Shown in pieces: positions 22,993-30,243 of a DNA stretch of 64,000 nt. Within the stretch, counting starts at the first letter, position 1; each line of letters begins with the position of its first letter. The notes under the pieces were generated by a model that had not been told where the DNA came from, did no database searches, and was given only the letters and a program-made list of their open reading frames with translations. Location of the stretch: NCBI GenBank assembly GCA_052386675.1, contig JBQTJX010000029.1, positions 80,722-144,721 of the forward strand. The letters run 5' to 3'. Made by a program: the position numbers and the translations under genes. This DNA is from RBG-16-66-20 sp052386675. GTDB taxonomy: Bacteria; Pseudomonadota; Gammaproteobacteria; Burkholderiales; SG8-39.

Positions 22993-23594
22993 CCGAAAAG
23001 CAGCGAAATCAGGGACGGACCACGATTTGCTGGGCGATCACCGCGGCGCTGCTCGCGTCCTGCGCCAGTGGCCCGCCGCCGCCCGACTGGCAGCTGGATG
23101 CGCGCGCCGCGCTGCAGGGCTTCGAAAAGCACTACCTGGAAGGCAACACGAAGGTCGCGGAGGCGGAGTTCGCACGCGCGAAGGATGAGATCCGCAGGAC
23201 CGGGCGCGGCGATCTGCTCGCGCGCGCCGAACTGGTTCGCTGCGCTGCGCGTACCGCGAGCCTGGAACTGGACAACTGCCCCGCATTCGAGGCGCTGCGC
23301 CGCGACGCGGGGCCGGAAGAACTGGCCTACGCGGACTATCTCGCGGGAAAGGGCAAGCACGCGCCCTCGGAGGATGCGCTCTCGCGCCTGGTCGCGGCGG
23401 GCGTGGCATTCCGCGCCACGACGGTCACGCCGGCGCAGATCGCGTCGGCGATCGACATCGCCTCGTCGCAGGGCTGGCGACGGCCGTTGCTGGCGTGGCT
23501 GGGCGTCGAGGAGAAGCGCGCCGAGGCGGCGGGGGACCAGGCCGCCGTGCAGCGCATCCAGCGCCGGATCAAGCTTATCCTGGCCGACAAGTAG
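22989..23594 (+). CDS. Small lipoprotein, companion of the MCE transporter genes
   Basis: I do not recognise this 201-residue protein. It has a lipobox LLASC (Cys at residue 25) followed by a helical, repeat-like body (HYLEGNTKVAEAEFARAKDEIRRTGRGDLLARAELVRC), reminiscent of TPR-type helices. The GTG start overlaps the MCE stop (GTGA), so it is coupled to the transporter genes. The N-terminus is odd: codons 8-12 fall inside one copy of an inverted repeat whose other copy lies just after the gene (23620-23634), so part of the signal peptide is encoded by repeat DNA. No other in-frame start gives the lipobox. Confidence 0.75.
   Translation: MTEKQRNQGRTTICWAITAALLASCASGPPPPDWQLDARAALQGFEKHYLEGNTKVAEAEFARAKDEIRRTGRGDLLARAELVRCAARTASLELDNCPAFEALRRDAGPEELAYADYLAGKGKHAPSEDALSRLVAAGVAFRATTVTPAQIASAIDIASSQGWRRPLLAWLGVEEKRAEAAGDQAAVQRIQRRIKLILADK
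23006..23028 (+). repeat. Hairpin repeat, left copy (inside a coding sequence)
   Basis: The core CAGGGACGGACCACG (23010-23024) is the exact reverse complement of 23620-23634. It is embedded in a short stem AAATC/GATTT (23006-23010 with 23024-23028). It lies within the N-terminal codons of the lipoprotein gene. The form resembles a REP-type extragenic palindrome. Confidence 0.7.
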
Positions 23595-23600
23595 GACGCC

Positions 23601-23616
23601 TCCGGCGCTCGCCGGA
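23601..23616. terminator. GC hairpin after the lipoprotein gene
   Basis: TCCGGCG (23601-23607) and CGCCGGA (23610-23616) pair perfectly around a two-base loop, 6 bases after the lipoprotein stop. AAAA follows on the plus strand, so it is not a classical rho-independent terminator, but it lies between convergent genes and directly beside the repeat copy. Confidence 0.45.
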
Positions 23617-23640
23617 AAACGTGGTCCGTCCCTGTTTTCC
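23614..23640 (-). repeat. Hairpin repeat, right copy (convergent intergenic)
   Basis: Inverted relative to the left copy. The same 13-base loop is held in a longer stem GGAAAAC (23614-23620) / GTTTTCC (23634-23640). Compared with the left copy, paired stem bases differ on both sides so that pairing is kept (AAATC/GATTT versus AAAAC/GTTTT), which points to selection on structure. Confidence 0.75.
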
Positions 23641-23643
23641 GTT

Positions 23644-24294
23644 CTAGGCCGCGGCGCGGTATTTCAACGGCACGCCGTTCAGCTTCTGCAGCTCCTCGAA
23701 GGAGAGCCCCTCGGCGCAGATTTCCACCAGGTGCAGGCCGTCGGCCTTGATGTCGATCACCGCGAGGTCGGTGTAGACGCGCGTCACGCAGCGCACGCCC
23801 GTGAGCGGGTAGCTGCAGCGCTCCACGATCTTGGATTCGCCTTTCTTCGTCAGGTGTTCCATCGTGACGAACACCTGCTTGGCGCCCGCCGCGAGGTCCA
23901 TCGCGCCGCCCACCGCGGGGATCGCGTCCGCCTCGCCGGTGTGCCAGTTGGCGATGTCGCCGTTGGCAGCGACCTGGAACGCGCCCAGCACGCAGATGTC
24001 GATGTGGCCGCCGCGGATCATGCCGAAGGAGTCTGCGTGGTGGAAGTAGGCGCCGCCAGTGACGATGGTCGCCGGTGCCTTGCCCGCGTCCATCAGGTCC
24101 TCGTCCTCGGTGCCCGGCGCGGGCTTTGGCCCCAGGCCGAGGATGCCGTTCTCGCTGTGCAGGATGATCTCGCGATCCTTCGGGATGAAGTTGGCCACCA
24201 GCGTCGGCAGGCCGATGCCGAGGTTGACGTAGGCGCCTTCAGGGATGTCGCGCGCGACACGTGCGGCGATCTGGTTGCGGTCGAGTTTTTTCAT
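23644..24294 (-). CDS. 3-oxoacid/3-oxoadipate CoA-transferase subunit B
   Basis: The product has 216 residues, the normal length of the beta subunit. The catalytic glutamate lies in HSENGILGLGP (about residue 47), the motif that forms the gamma-glutamyl-CoA intermediate. AYVNLGIGLPTLVANFI, GGHIDICVLGAFQVAANGDIANW and MDLAAGAKQVFVTMEHLTKKGESKIV are all typical. Its ATG overlaps the stop of the alpha-subunit gene, so the subunits are made together. The enzyme moves CoA from succinyl-CoA to a 3-oxoacid, for acetoacetate use or the beta-ketoadipate pathway. Subunit B alone does not separate ScoB from PcaJ. Confidence 0.88.
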   Translation of the reverse strand: MKKLDRNQIAARVARDIPEGAYVNLGIGLPTLVANFIPKDREIILHSENGILGLGPKPAPGTEDEDLMDAGKAPATIVTGGAYFHHADSFGMIRGGHIDICVLGAFQVAANGDIANWHTGEADAIPAVGGAMDLAAGAKQVFVTMEHLTKKGESKIVERCSYPLTGVRCVTRVYTDLAVIDIKADGLHLVEICAEGLSFEELQKLNGVPLKYRAAA

Positions 24295-24971
24295 GCGGCT
24301 TTCCTCAGGGCTTGCACCTTCACCACGCGCTGCACGAAGATCCCCGGCGTGACGATGTTCTCGGGATCGAGCTCGCCCAGCGCCACGGTTTCGCGCACCT
24401 GCACCACGGTGCACCTGGCCGCGGCGGCCATGATGGGCGCGAAGTTGCGCGCGGTCTTGCGGTAGGTCAGGTTGCCCCAGCGGTCGGCGCGGTCGGCCTT
24501 GATGAGCGCATAGTCGGCGTGGATCGGGTATTCGAGCACGTAGCCCTTGCCGTTGATTTCGCGCGTCTCCTTGCCCTCGGCAAGCCGGGTGCCGAAGGCG
24601 GTCGGCGTGTAGAAACCGCCCACGCCCGCGCCGGCGGCGCGGATGCGCTCGGCCAGCGTGCCCTGCGGCACCAGTTCCAGTTCTATCTCGCCCGCGCGCC
24701 ACGCCTTGTCGAAGTGCCAGGAATCGGTCTGGCGCGGGAACGAGCACAGGATCTTCTTCACCCGCTTCGCGGCGATCAGCGCGGCGAGCCCTGCGTCCGC
24801 GTTGCCCGCGTTGTTGTTCACCACGGTGAGGTTCTTCGCGCCCTGCGCGATGAGCGCGTCGATGAGCTCGGAGGGCATGCCGGCGTTGCCGAAGCCGCCG
24901 ATGAGGATGGTTGCGCCGTCGGCAACATCGGCGAGGGCGGCGGCGGGAGATTCCAGGATTTTGTCGATCAT
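24291..24971 (-). CDS. 3-oxoacid/3-oxoadipate CoA-transferase subunit A
   Basis: The alpha subunit has 226 residues. Family motifs are ATILIGGFGNAGMPSELIDAL (CoA-binding glycine loop, about 19-39), NLTVVNNNAGNADAGLAALI, CSFPRQTDSWHFDKAW, ELELVPQGTLAERIRAAGAGVGGFYTPTAFGT and EYPIHADYALIKADRADRWGNLTYRKTARNFAP. The SFPRQTDSWHFD variant is what I recall from PcaI-type subunits, so a 3-oxoadipate role is somewhat favoured. It is the first gene of a two-gene minus-strand operon; upstream is the 277-base gap before mraZ. Confidence 0.88.
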   Translation of the reverse strand: MIDKILESPAAALADVADGATILIGGFGNAGMPSELIDALIAQGAKNLTVVNNNAGNADAGLAALIAAKRVKKILCSFPRQTDSWHFDKAWRAGEIELELVPQGTLAERIRAAGAGVGGFYTPTAFGTRLAEGKETREINGKGYVLEYPIHADYALIKADRADRWGNLTYRKTARNFAPIMAAAARCTVVQVRETVALGELDPENIVTPGIFVQRVVKVQALRKAA

Positions 24972-25143
24972 GGCCGAATCTTAGCGGTCGCCACGGACCG
25001 GGGCTTGAACGCCAAATAGCTCACGTTCCACATTTACTGATTGTTCTATGTATTTGATTTTATATATTGTTTAAGTTTTCAGTTTTCACCTCCAGAAGTG
25101 TTGCTAAGTCGTTGTCAGGCTTAGGAAAAACCACTTTCCTCTC
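24972..25143. other. AT-rich divergent intergenic region before the dcw cluster
   Basis: This stretch separates the divergent CoA-transferase and mraZ genes. From about 25018 to 25110 it is strikingly AT-rich (for example TTGATTTTATATATTG) in an otherwise very GC-rich window. It holds no credible gene. It probably serves as upstream promoter DNA for one or both directions; I could not fix a CoA-transferase promoter within it. Confidence 0.6.
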
Positions 25144-25171
25144 TTGACCATTCCTGTCGTTTTCGCATAAA
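25144..25171 (+). promoter_or_regulatory. dcw cluster promoter (Pmra)
   Basis: TTGACC (25144-25149) and CATAAA (25166-25171) are 16 bases apart, giving a start near 25178, about 70 bases before the mraZ ATG. It is preceded by the AT-rich stretch and followed at once by GTGGG-type repeats, so transcription should be open to MraZ repression. This promoter would drive the long mraZ-ftsZ transcription unit. Confidence 0.65.
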
Positions 25172-25196
25172 GTGGGAAAACGTAGAAAAAAGTGGC
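25172..25196 (+). promoter_or_regulatory. MraZ operator: GTGGG-type repeats with 10-base phasing
   Basis: GTGGG (25172-25176), GTAGA (25182-25186) and GTGGC (25192-25196) follow each other with exactly 10-base spacing, the arrangement known for MraZ binding sites upstream of mraZ. Only the first is a perfect GTGGG. The position just after the -10 predicts autorepression of the dcw operon. Confidence 0.65.
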
Positions 25197-25248
25197 AGAC
25201 GAGGGGCGCTTTCCCCCGCTTCCACGCAAAAGCGGGAGACGAAGGCAG

Positions 25249-25701
25249 ATGGGTGGGACGTTTCACGGCGCTGTGCTGGTCACGCTGGACGCAAAGGGGC
25301 GCCTGTCCATCCCGACGCGCCACCGCGACGCGCTGTTCGACGCCGGCCGCACGCTCGTGCTCACCGCGCACCCGGAAGGCTGCGCGCTCGTGTATCCGGA
25401 GACCGAGTGGGAGCGCGTGCGCGCGCAAGTGGCGAAGTTTCCCAGCTTCAATGCGCAGGCGAGCTGGTGGAAGCGCCTGCTGCTCGGGTTCGAGGAGCAC
25501 GTCGCGCCCGACGCATCCGGCCGCGTGCTGCTCTCGAGCGGGCTGCGAATGCACGCCAGGCTCGAGCGCGAAGCGATGCTGGTCGGCCAGAGTCACTACT
25601 TCGAGCTCTGGGACGCCGGCGTCTGGAGCGCCAAGCTCGCCGCCGCAAACCTGACCGGCGGCGGCACGCCGCCCCAGGGGATGGAGGACTTCTCGCTGTG
25701 A
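25249..25701 (+). CDS. mraZ: Transcriptional regulator MraZ
   Basis: The product has 150 residues, the family norm, with two AbrB/SpoVT-like MraZ domains. The first contains LDAKGRLSIPTRHRDAL with the DxKGR motif; the second contains DASGRVLLSSGLRMHA. MraZ forms a ring that binds phased repeats at the dcw promoter and represses the cluster. It is the first gene of the division/cell-wall operon. The ATG at 25249 was chosen because it gives the standard MGGTFHGAVLVTLD start after a GGGAG site; upstream in-frame starts would fall in the operator. Confidence 0.95.
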   Translation: MGGTFHGAVLVTLDAKGRLSIPTRHRDALFDAGRTLVLTAHPEGCALVYPETEWERVRAQVAKFPSFNAQASWWKRLLLGFEEHVAPDASGRVLLSSGLRMHARLEREAMLVGQSHYFELWDAGVWSAKLAAANLTGGGTPPQGMEDFSL

Positions 25702-25728
25702 GCGCAGGCGGCGCGGAGGACGCCTCGG

Positions 25729-26742
25729 ATGGAATCCCACAGCCTTTTGCACCGTCCTGTCCTGCTCGAGGAAGCGATAGCAGGCCTGAATCTCCAGTCC
25801 ACGGGCACCTACCTGGACCTCACCTTCGGCCGCGGCGGGCACAGCCGCGCCATCCTTGGGCGGCTCGGGCCGCGGGGGCGCCTGGTCGCGCTCGATCGCG
25901 ATCCGGAAGCGGTCGCCTCCGCCGCGTCGATCACGGACCCGCGCTTCTCCATCCACCACGCCGCCTTCAGCGAGTTCGGACAGGTGCTGGACGCGCAGGG
26001 CATCGGCCTGGTGCAGGGCGTGCTCGCGGACCTGGGCGTGTCCTCTCCGCAGCTGGACGACCCGGGGCGAGGCTTTTCGCTGCGGGGCGATGGCCCGCTT
26101 GACATGCGCATGGATCCGACGCGGGGCGTGTCCGCCGCGGACTGGATTGCCACGGCCTCAGAACAACAACTCAGGGAGGCGATAGCCGGCTATGGGGAAG
26201 AACGGTTTGCTAAACAGGTTGCAAAGGCGATTGTTGCTGCTCGCGAACGCGAACCGCTCCGCCGCACACAACAACTTGCCGCTGTCGTGGCTGCGGCGGT
26301 CGTCAAACGGGAAACACGGCGCGAGGCCGGCCAGAATCCGGCGACGCGCACCTTTCAGGCTCTACGGATTCTCGTCAATCGGGAGCTTGAGGAGGTCGCG
26401 CTGATGCTGCCCCGGGCGCTCGCGCGCCTGGCGGCGGGCGGCCGGCTCGCGGTGATCAGCTTCCATTCCCTGGAGGACCGCCTGGTGAAGCGGGTGCTGC
26501 GGGCGGCGGCCGCGGCGGACGCCTTGCCCCGGGATTTGCCTGTGCGCGCCCGCGATTTGCCAGAACCCGCGCTGAGAATCATCGGCCGTGCGCACAAGCC
26601 CTCGGCCGCCGAAGTCGCCTCCAATCCGCGCGCGCGAAGCGCGCGGCTGCGCATCGCCGAACGCAGCGGCGCGCCGTTCGATGCCGCGCTACTGGAGCGC
26701 AGGATTTCTACCGTACACGGGCCCGACGCGTGGCGAAGCTGA
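25729..26742 (+). CDS. rsmH: 16S rRNA m4C1402 methyltransferase RsmH
   Basis: This SAM-dependent enzyme of 337 residues N4-methylates C1402 of 16S rRNA. The N-terminus MESHSLLHRPVLLEEAIAGL has the family HxPVLLxE motif, followed by YLDLTFGRGGHSRAIL (SAM site), the LADLGVSSPQLDDPGRGFSLRGDGPLDMRMD signature and the C-terminal VISFHSLEDRLVKR. Its end overlaps ftsL by 13 bases. A stretch at about 26155-26300 uses many A/T-ending codons unlike the rest of the gene, although the protein motifs continue normally. Confidence 0.96.
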   Translation: MESHSLLHRPVLLEEAIAGLNLQSTGTYLDLTFGRGGHSRAILGRLGPRGRLVALDRDPEAVASAASITDPRFSIHHAAFSEFGQVLDAQGIGLVQGVLADLGVSSPQLDDPGRGFSLRGDGPLDMRMDPTRGVSAADWIATASEQQLREAIAGYGEERFAKQVAKAIVAAREREPLRRTQQLAAVVAAAVVKRETRREAGQNPATRTFQALRILVNRELEEVALMLPRALARLAAGGRLAVISFHSLEDRLVKRVLRAAAAADALPRDLPVRARDLPEPALRIIGRAHKPSAAEVASNPRARSARLRIAERSGAPFDAALLERRISTVHGPDAWRS

Positions 26743-27029
26743 ACCTCCTCCTCCTCCTGGTTCTCATCGTCTGCGCGCTCGGGCTCGTGACCTCGCAGCA
26801 CAAGTCGCGGAAACTCTTCTCGGAGCTGGAGCGCGAGCAGGAGCGCGCGCGCCAGCTGGAGATCGAGTACGGCCGGCTGCAGCTGGAGGCGAGCACCTGG
26901 GGCCTGCATTCGCGCGTAGAGCGCATCGCGGGCGCGACCCTCGGCATGCGGGCGCCGGACCCGCGGCGGGTCCGGATGGTGGACGGCGCCTCGCCGGTGA
27001 AGGCGACCGCGCACGGAGCGGGCCAGTGA
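26730..27029 (+). CDS. ftsL: Cell division protein FtsL
   Basis: This short bitopic protein has 99 residues: a transmembrane helix near the start (LNLLLLLVLIVCALGLVTS, about 3-21) and a periplasmic leucine-zipper-like coiled coil (KSRKLFSELEREQERARQLEIEYGRLQLEAS). FtsL forms the FtsQLB complex that activates septal synthesis by FtsWI. It is recognised mainly by position between rsmH and ftsI plus this topology, since FtsL sequences are poorly conserved. It starts at GTG 26730 within the end of rsmH, and its stop overlaps the ftsI GTG. Confidence 0.92.
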   Translation: MAKLNLLLLLVLIVCALGLVTSQHKSRKLFSELEREQERARQLEIEYGRLQLEASTWGLHSRVERIAGATLGMRAPDPRRVRMVDGASPVKATAHGAGQ

Positions 27030-28753
27030 GCGCCACGAGCATCCCGTCCCCGGTCCGCCTGCCGGTGTGGCGCGCGCGGGTGGTGCTGATCGCGCTGCTG
27101 GCGGCCTTCGGCGTGCTGGCCGCCCGATCGATATGGCTGCAGTCGGTGCAGACCGGCTTCCTGCGCGAGAAGGGCGAGGCGCGCTACTCGCGCGTGCTCG
27201 AGGTGCCAGCCACGCGCGGGCGCATCCTCGACCGCCACGGCGACGCGCTCGCAGTGTCGACGCCGGTACAGTCGGTGTGGGCGATCCCGGAGGACGTGAA
27301 GGCGACCCCGGCGCAGCTGAAGTCGCTCGCCGGCCTGCTTGCCATGGAGCCGCGCGAGCTCGAGCGGCGCGTCGGCGACGCCTCGCGGGACTTCGTCTAC
27401 CTGAAGCGCCAGCTGCCCCCGGAAGCGGCGGAGCGCGTCGCGGCGCTGAACATTCCGGGCCTCTACCAGCACCGCGAATACCGCCGCTACTACCCCGGCG
27501 GCGAGACCATGGCGCACGTGATCGGCTTCACCGGCGTGGACGACGCCGGCCAGGAGGGCATCGAGCTCGCGCAGCAGGCGCAGCTCGCCGGCGCGCCGGG
27601 CAGCCGGCGCGTGATCAAGGACCGCCTCGGGCAGATCGTCGAGGACATCGAGTCCATCCGCTCCGCGCGCGACGGCCGCGACATCACGCTGGCGCTCGAT
27701 GCAAAGATCCAGAACCTCGCCTACGGCGCGCTCAAGTCCGCAGTGGAGGCGCACCGCGCGCGCGCCGGCGCCATCGTGGCGATCGACGCGCGCAGCGGCG
27801 AGGTCGTGGCGCTCGCCAACTTCCCGACCTACAACCCGAACAACCGGGCGAAGCTCTCGGGCGCGCAGCTGCGCAACCGCGTGGTCACCGACACCTTCGA
27901 GCCCGGCTCGACGTTGAAGCCCTTCACCGCGGCGCTCGCGCTGGAGCTGGGCAAGGCCACGCCGCAGACAGTGGTGCAGACCGCGCCGGGCACGCTGACC
28001 ATCGCCAGCTACACCATCCGCGACGCGCACCCGGGCGGCGCGCTCAGCGTGGCGCAGGTGATCCAGAAGTCCTCCAACGTCGGCACCGCCAAGCTCGCGC
28101 TGCAGCTGCCGCGCGAGGAGATGCATGCCTTTTACCGGCGCCTGGGATTCGGCGCGCAGCCGCAGCTGGGCTTTCCCGGCGAGGCCACCGGCCGCCTGCG
28201 CGAGGCGAAGACCTGGCGCCCGATCGAGCAGGCGACCATGTCCTACGGCTACGGCATCTCGGTCAGCCTGGTGCAGCTCGCGCGCGCCTACACCGTGTTC
28301 GCGCGCGACGGCGACCTGGCGCCGCTGTCGCTCACCCGCACCGGCATGCCGGTCGCCGGCCGCCAGGTGATGTCGCGGGAAACCGCGCGCGCGCTGCGCG
28401 CCATGCTCGAGTCCGCGGTGCAGCCCGGCGGCACCGCGCCGCGCGCCCGCATCATGGGCTGGCGGGTCGCCGGCAAGACCGGCACCTCGCACAAGCAGGA
28501 GAACGGCGGCTATGCGCCGAACAAGTACGTCTCCTCCTTCGTCGGCTTCGCGCCGGTGTCGGACCCGCGCCTGGTGATCGCGGTGATGCTGGACGAGCCC
28601 ACTGCCGGCCAGCACTTCGGCGGCCAGGTCGCGGCGCCGGTGTTCTCGCAGGTGATGCAGGGCGCGCTGCGGCTGATGGGCGCGCCGCACGACGCGCCGC
28701 TGGTCCCCGTGGAGCTGCCGGGCGAGGGCGATGAAGCCAGGGAGAGCACCTGA
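27026..28753 (+). CDS. ftsI: Septal peptidoglycan transpeptidase FtsI (PBP3)
   Basis: This class B penicillin-binding protein of 575 residues has an N-terminal transmembrane helix (about 18-36), a pedestal domain (ATRGRILDRHGDALAVS at 62-78) and the transpeptidase domain. All three active-site motifs are intact: STLK (295-298, with the nucleophile Ser), SSN (349-351) and KTGT (484-487). It crosslinks septal peptidoglycan with FtsW. The GTG start overlaps the ftsL stop (GTGA). Confidence 0.96.
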   Translation: MSATSIPSPVRLPVWRARVVLIALLAAFGVLAARSIWLQSVQTGFLREKGEARYSRVLEVPATRGRILDRHGDALAVSTPVQSVWAIPEDVKATPAQLKSLAGLLAMEPRELERRVGDASRDFVYLKRQLPPEAAERVAALNIPGLYQHREYRRYYPGGETMAHVIGFTGVDDAGQEGIELAQQAQLAGAPGSRRVIKDRLGQIVEDIESIRSARDGRDITLALDAKIQNLAYGALKSAVEAHRARAGAIVAIDARSGEVVALANFPTYNPNNRAKLSGAQLRNRVVTDTFEPGSTLKPFTAALALELGKATPQTVVQTAPGTLTIASYTIRDAHPGGALSVAQVIQKSSNVGTAKLALQLPREEMHAFYRRLGFGAQPQLGFPGEATGRLREAKTWRPIEQATMSYGYGISVSLVQLARAYTVFARDGDLAPLSLTRTGMPVAGRQVMSRETARALRAMLESAVQPGGTAPRARIMGWRVAGKTGTSHKQENGGYAPNKYVSSFVGFAPVSDPRLVIAVMLDEPTAGQHFGGQVAAPVFSQVMQGALRLMGAPHDAPLVPVELPGEGDEAREST

Positions 28754-30243
28754 TTGACGATGCCTTCGAGCGGCTCGCGCCGCAGCTTGCCGTCACAGGA
28801 GAGGCGATCGTGCGCCTGACCTCCGACAGCCGGCGCGCCGCGCCCGGCACCGCGTTCTTCGCCTGGCCCGGCGCCAGCGGCGATGGCCGCCGCCACATCC
28901 CGGAGGCGATCGGGCGCGGCTGCGCCGCGGTGCTCTGGGAGCGAGAAGGATTCGACTGGAACGCCCAATGGCGCGTGCCCAACGCCGCCGTGAAGGGTCT
29001 CAAGTCGCGCGCCGGGTTCCTCGCCGACGCCTTCTACGGCAAGCCCTCGGCATCGCTCTGGATCTGCGGCATCACCGGCACCAACGGCAAGACCTCCTGC
29101 GCGCAGTGGATCGCGGCGGCGTTGTCGGCGCAGGGCGAGAAGGCCGGCGTCGTCGGCACGCTCGGGGCGGGGTTCGCCGGCGCGCAGGCGCCGGTCGAGA
29201 ACACCACGCCCGACGCGCTCGAGGTGCACCGGCTGCTGGCGCAGATGAAGGGCGCCGGCGCCGGCGCGGCGGCGATGGAAGTGTCCTCGCACGGCCTGGA
29301 GCAGGGCCGCGTCAACGGCGTGGCCTTCGACTGCGCGCTGTTCACCAATCTTTCGCACGACCACCTCGACTACCACGGCAGCATGGAGGTTTACGCGGCG
29401 GCAAAAGCCCGGCTGTTCGACATGCCCGGGCTCCAGGCCGCGGTGCTGAACCTGGACGACGTGCTGGGCGTGCAGCTGGCGGGGCGGCTGGCCGCGCGCG
29501 GAATGTGCACGATCGGTTACACGCTGGACCGCGCCGCAGTGGCGCCGGGGTCGGTGAGCGAGTGGATCTGCGCCGTGCCACTGGAGGGCGGGCGCGTCGC
29601 GATCGAATCGAGCCGCGGCAGCGCGACGATCGCCTTCGGCCAGCTCGGGCGCTTCAACCTGTCCAATGCGCTGGGCGTGCTGGGCTGCCTGATGGCGCGC
29701 GGCCTGCCGTTCCAGAAGGCGGCGCGCCTGCTGGAGGATCTGCCGCCGGTGCCGGGCCGCATGCAACGGGTCGGGAACCCCGGGGGCGGGGACGCCGGAC
29801 CGCTGGTGGTCGTGGACTACGCGCACACGCCGGATGCGCTCGACAAGGTGCTCCAGGCCCTCCGGCCGGTCGCCGCGGCGCGCGGCGGAAAGCTGGCGTT
29901 GGTGTTCGGCGCCGGCGGCGGCCGCGATGCCGCCAAGCGGCCCGCGATGGGCGCGGCCGCTGCGCGCCACGCCGAACGCATCGTCATCACCTCGGACAAT
30001 CCGCGCGGCGAGGACCCGCTCGGGATCATCGAGGCCATCGCGAGGGGCATCCCGGGCGTGCACCATGCCGAACCCGATCGCGCGCGCGCCATCACCGACG
30101 CGATCTGCGGCGCCGCGCAGGCCGACGTGGTGCTCATCGCAGGCAAGGGACACGAGGCCTGGCAGGAAATCGCCGGCCGCAAGCTGCCGTTCTCCGATGT
30201 CGCGGTGGCGCAGGCTGCGCTCGCCTCGAGGAGAAGCGCATGA
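28750..30243 (+). CDS. murE: UDP-MurNAc-L-Ala-D-Glu:meso-DAP ligase MurE
   Basis: The ligase has 497 residues and adds the third stem-peptide residue. Motifs are LTSDSRRAAPGTAFFAWPG (uridine-site DSR), the ATP loop ITGTNGKTSC, MEVSSHGLEQGR, NLSHDHLDYHG, and SDNPRGEDP, whose DNPR indicates meso-diaminopimelate specificity. The first standard start is GTG 28810, but that removes about 20 residues normally found before DSR. A CTG at 28750 overlaps the ftsI stop (CTGA) and has GGGAGAG 3 bases upstream; it restores a normal N-terminus (LIDDAFERLAPQLAV). I use CTG and flag the start as uncertain. The stop overlaps murF. Confidence 0.94.
   Translation: MIDDAFERLAPQLAVTGEAIVRLTSDSRRAAPGTAFFAWPGASGDGRRHIPEAIGRGCAAVLWEREGFDWNAQWRVPNAAVKGLKSRAGFLADAFYGKPSASLWICGITGTNGKTSCAQWIAAALSAQGEKAGVVGTLGAGFAGAQAPVENTTPDALEVHRLLAQMKGAGAGAAAMEVSSHGLEQGRVNGVAFDCALFTNLSHDHLDYHGSMEVYAAAKARLFDMPGLQAAVLNLDDVLGVQLAGRLAARGMCTIGYTLDRAAVAPGSVSEWICAVPLEGGRVAIESSRGSATIAFGQLGRFNLSNALGVLGCLMARGLPFQKAARLLEDLPPVPGRMQRVGNPGGGDAGPLVVVDYAHTPDALDKVLQALRPVAAARGGKLALVFGAGGGRDAAKRPAMGAAAARHAERIVITSDNPRGEDPLGIIEAIARGIPGVHHAEPDRARAITDAICGAAQADVVLIAGKGHEAWQEIAGRKLPFSDVAVAQAALASRRSA

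Noticed and set aside
25060..25959. Minus-strand frame of about 299 codons across the mraZ promoter and mraZ/rsmH
   Set aside because: It covers the operator and the antisense of mraZ and rsmH, with no recognisable motif.
28810..30243. murE starting at GTG 28810
   Set aside because: It would lack about 20 residues before the uridine-site DSR; the CTG at 28750 has a better ribosome-binding site and the overlap style of the cluster. Kept as an alternative.
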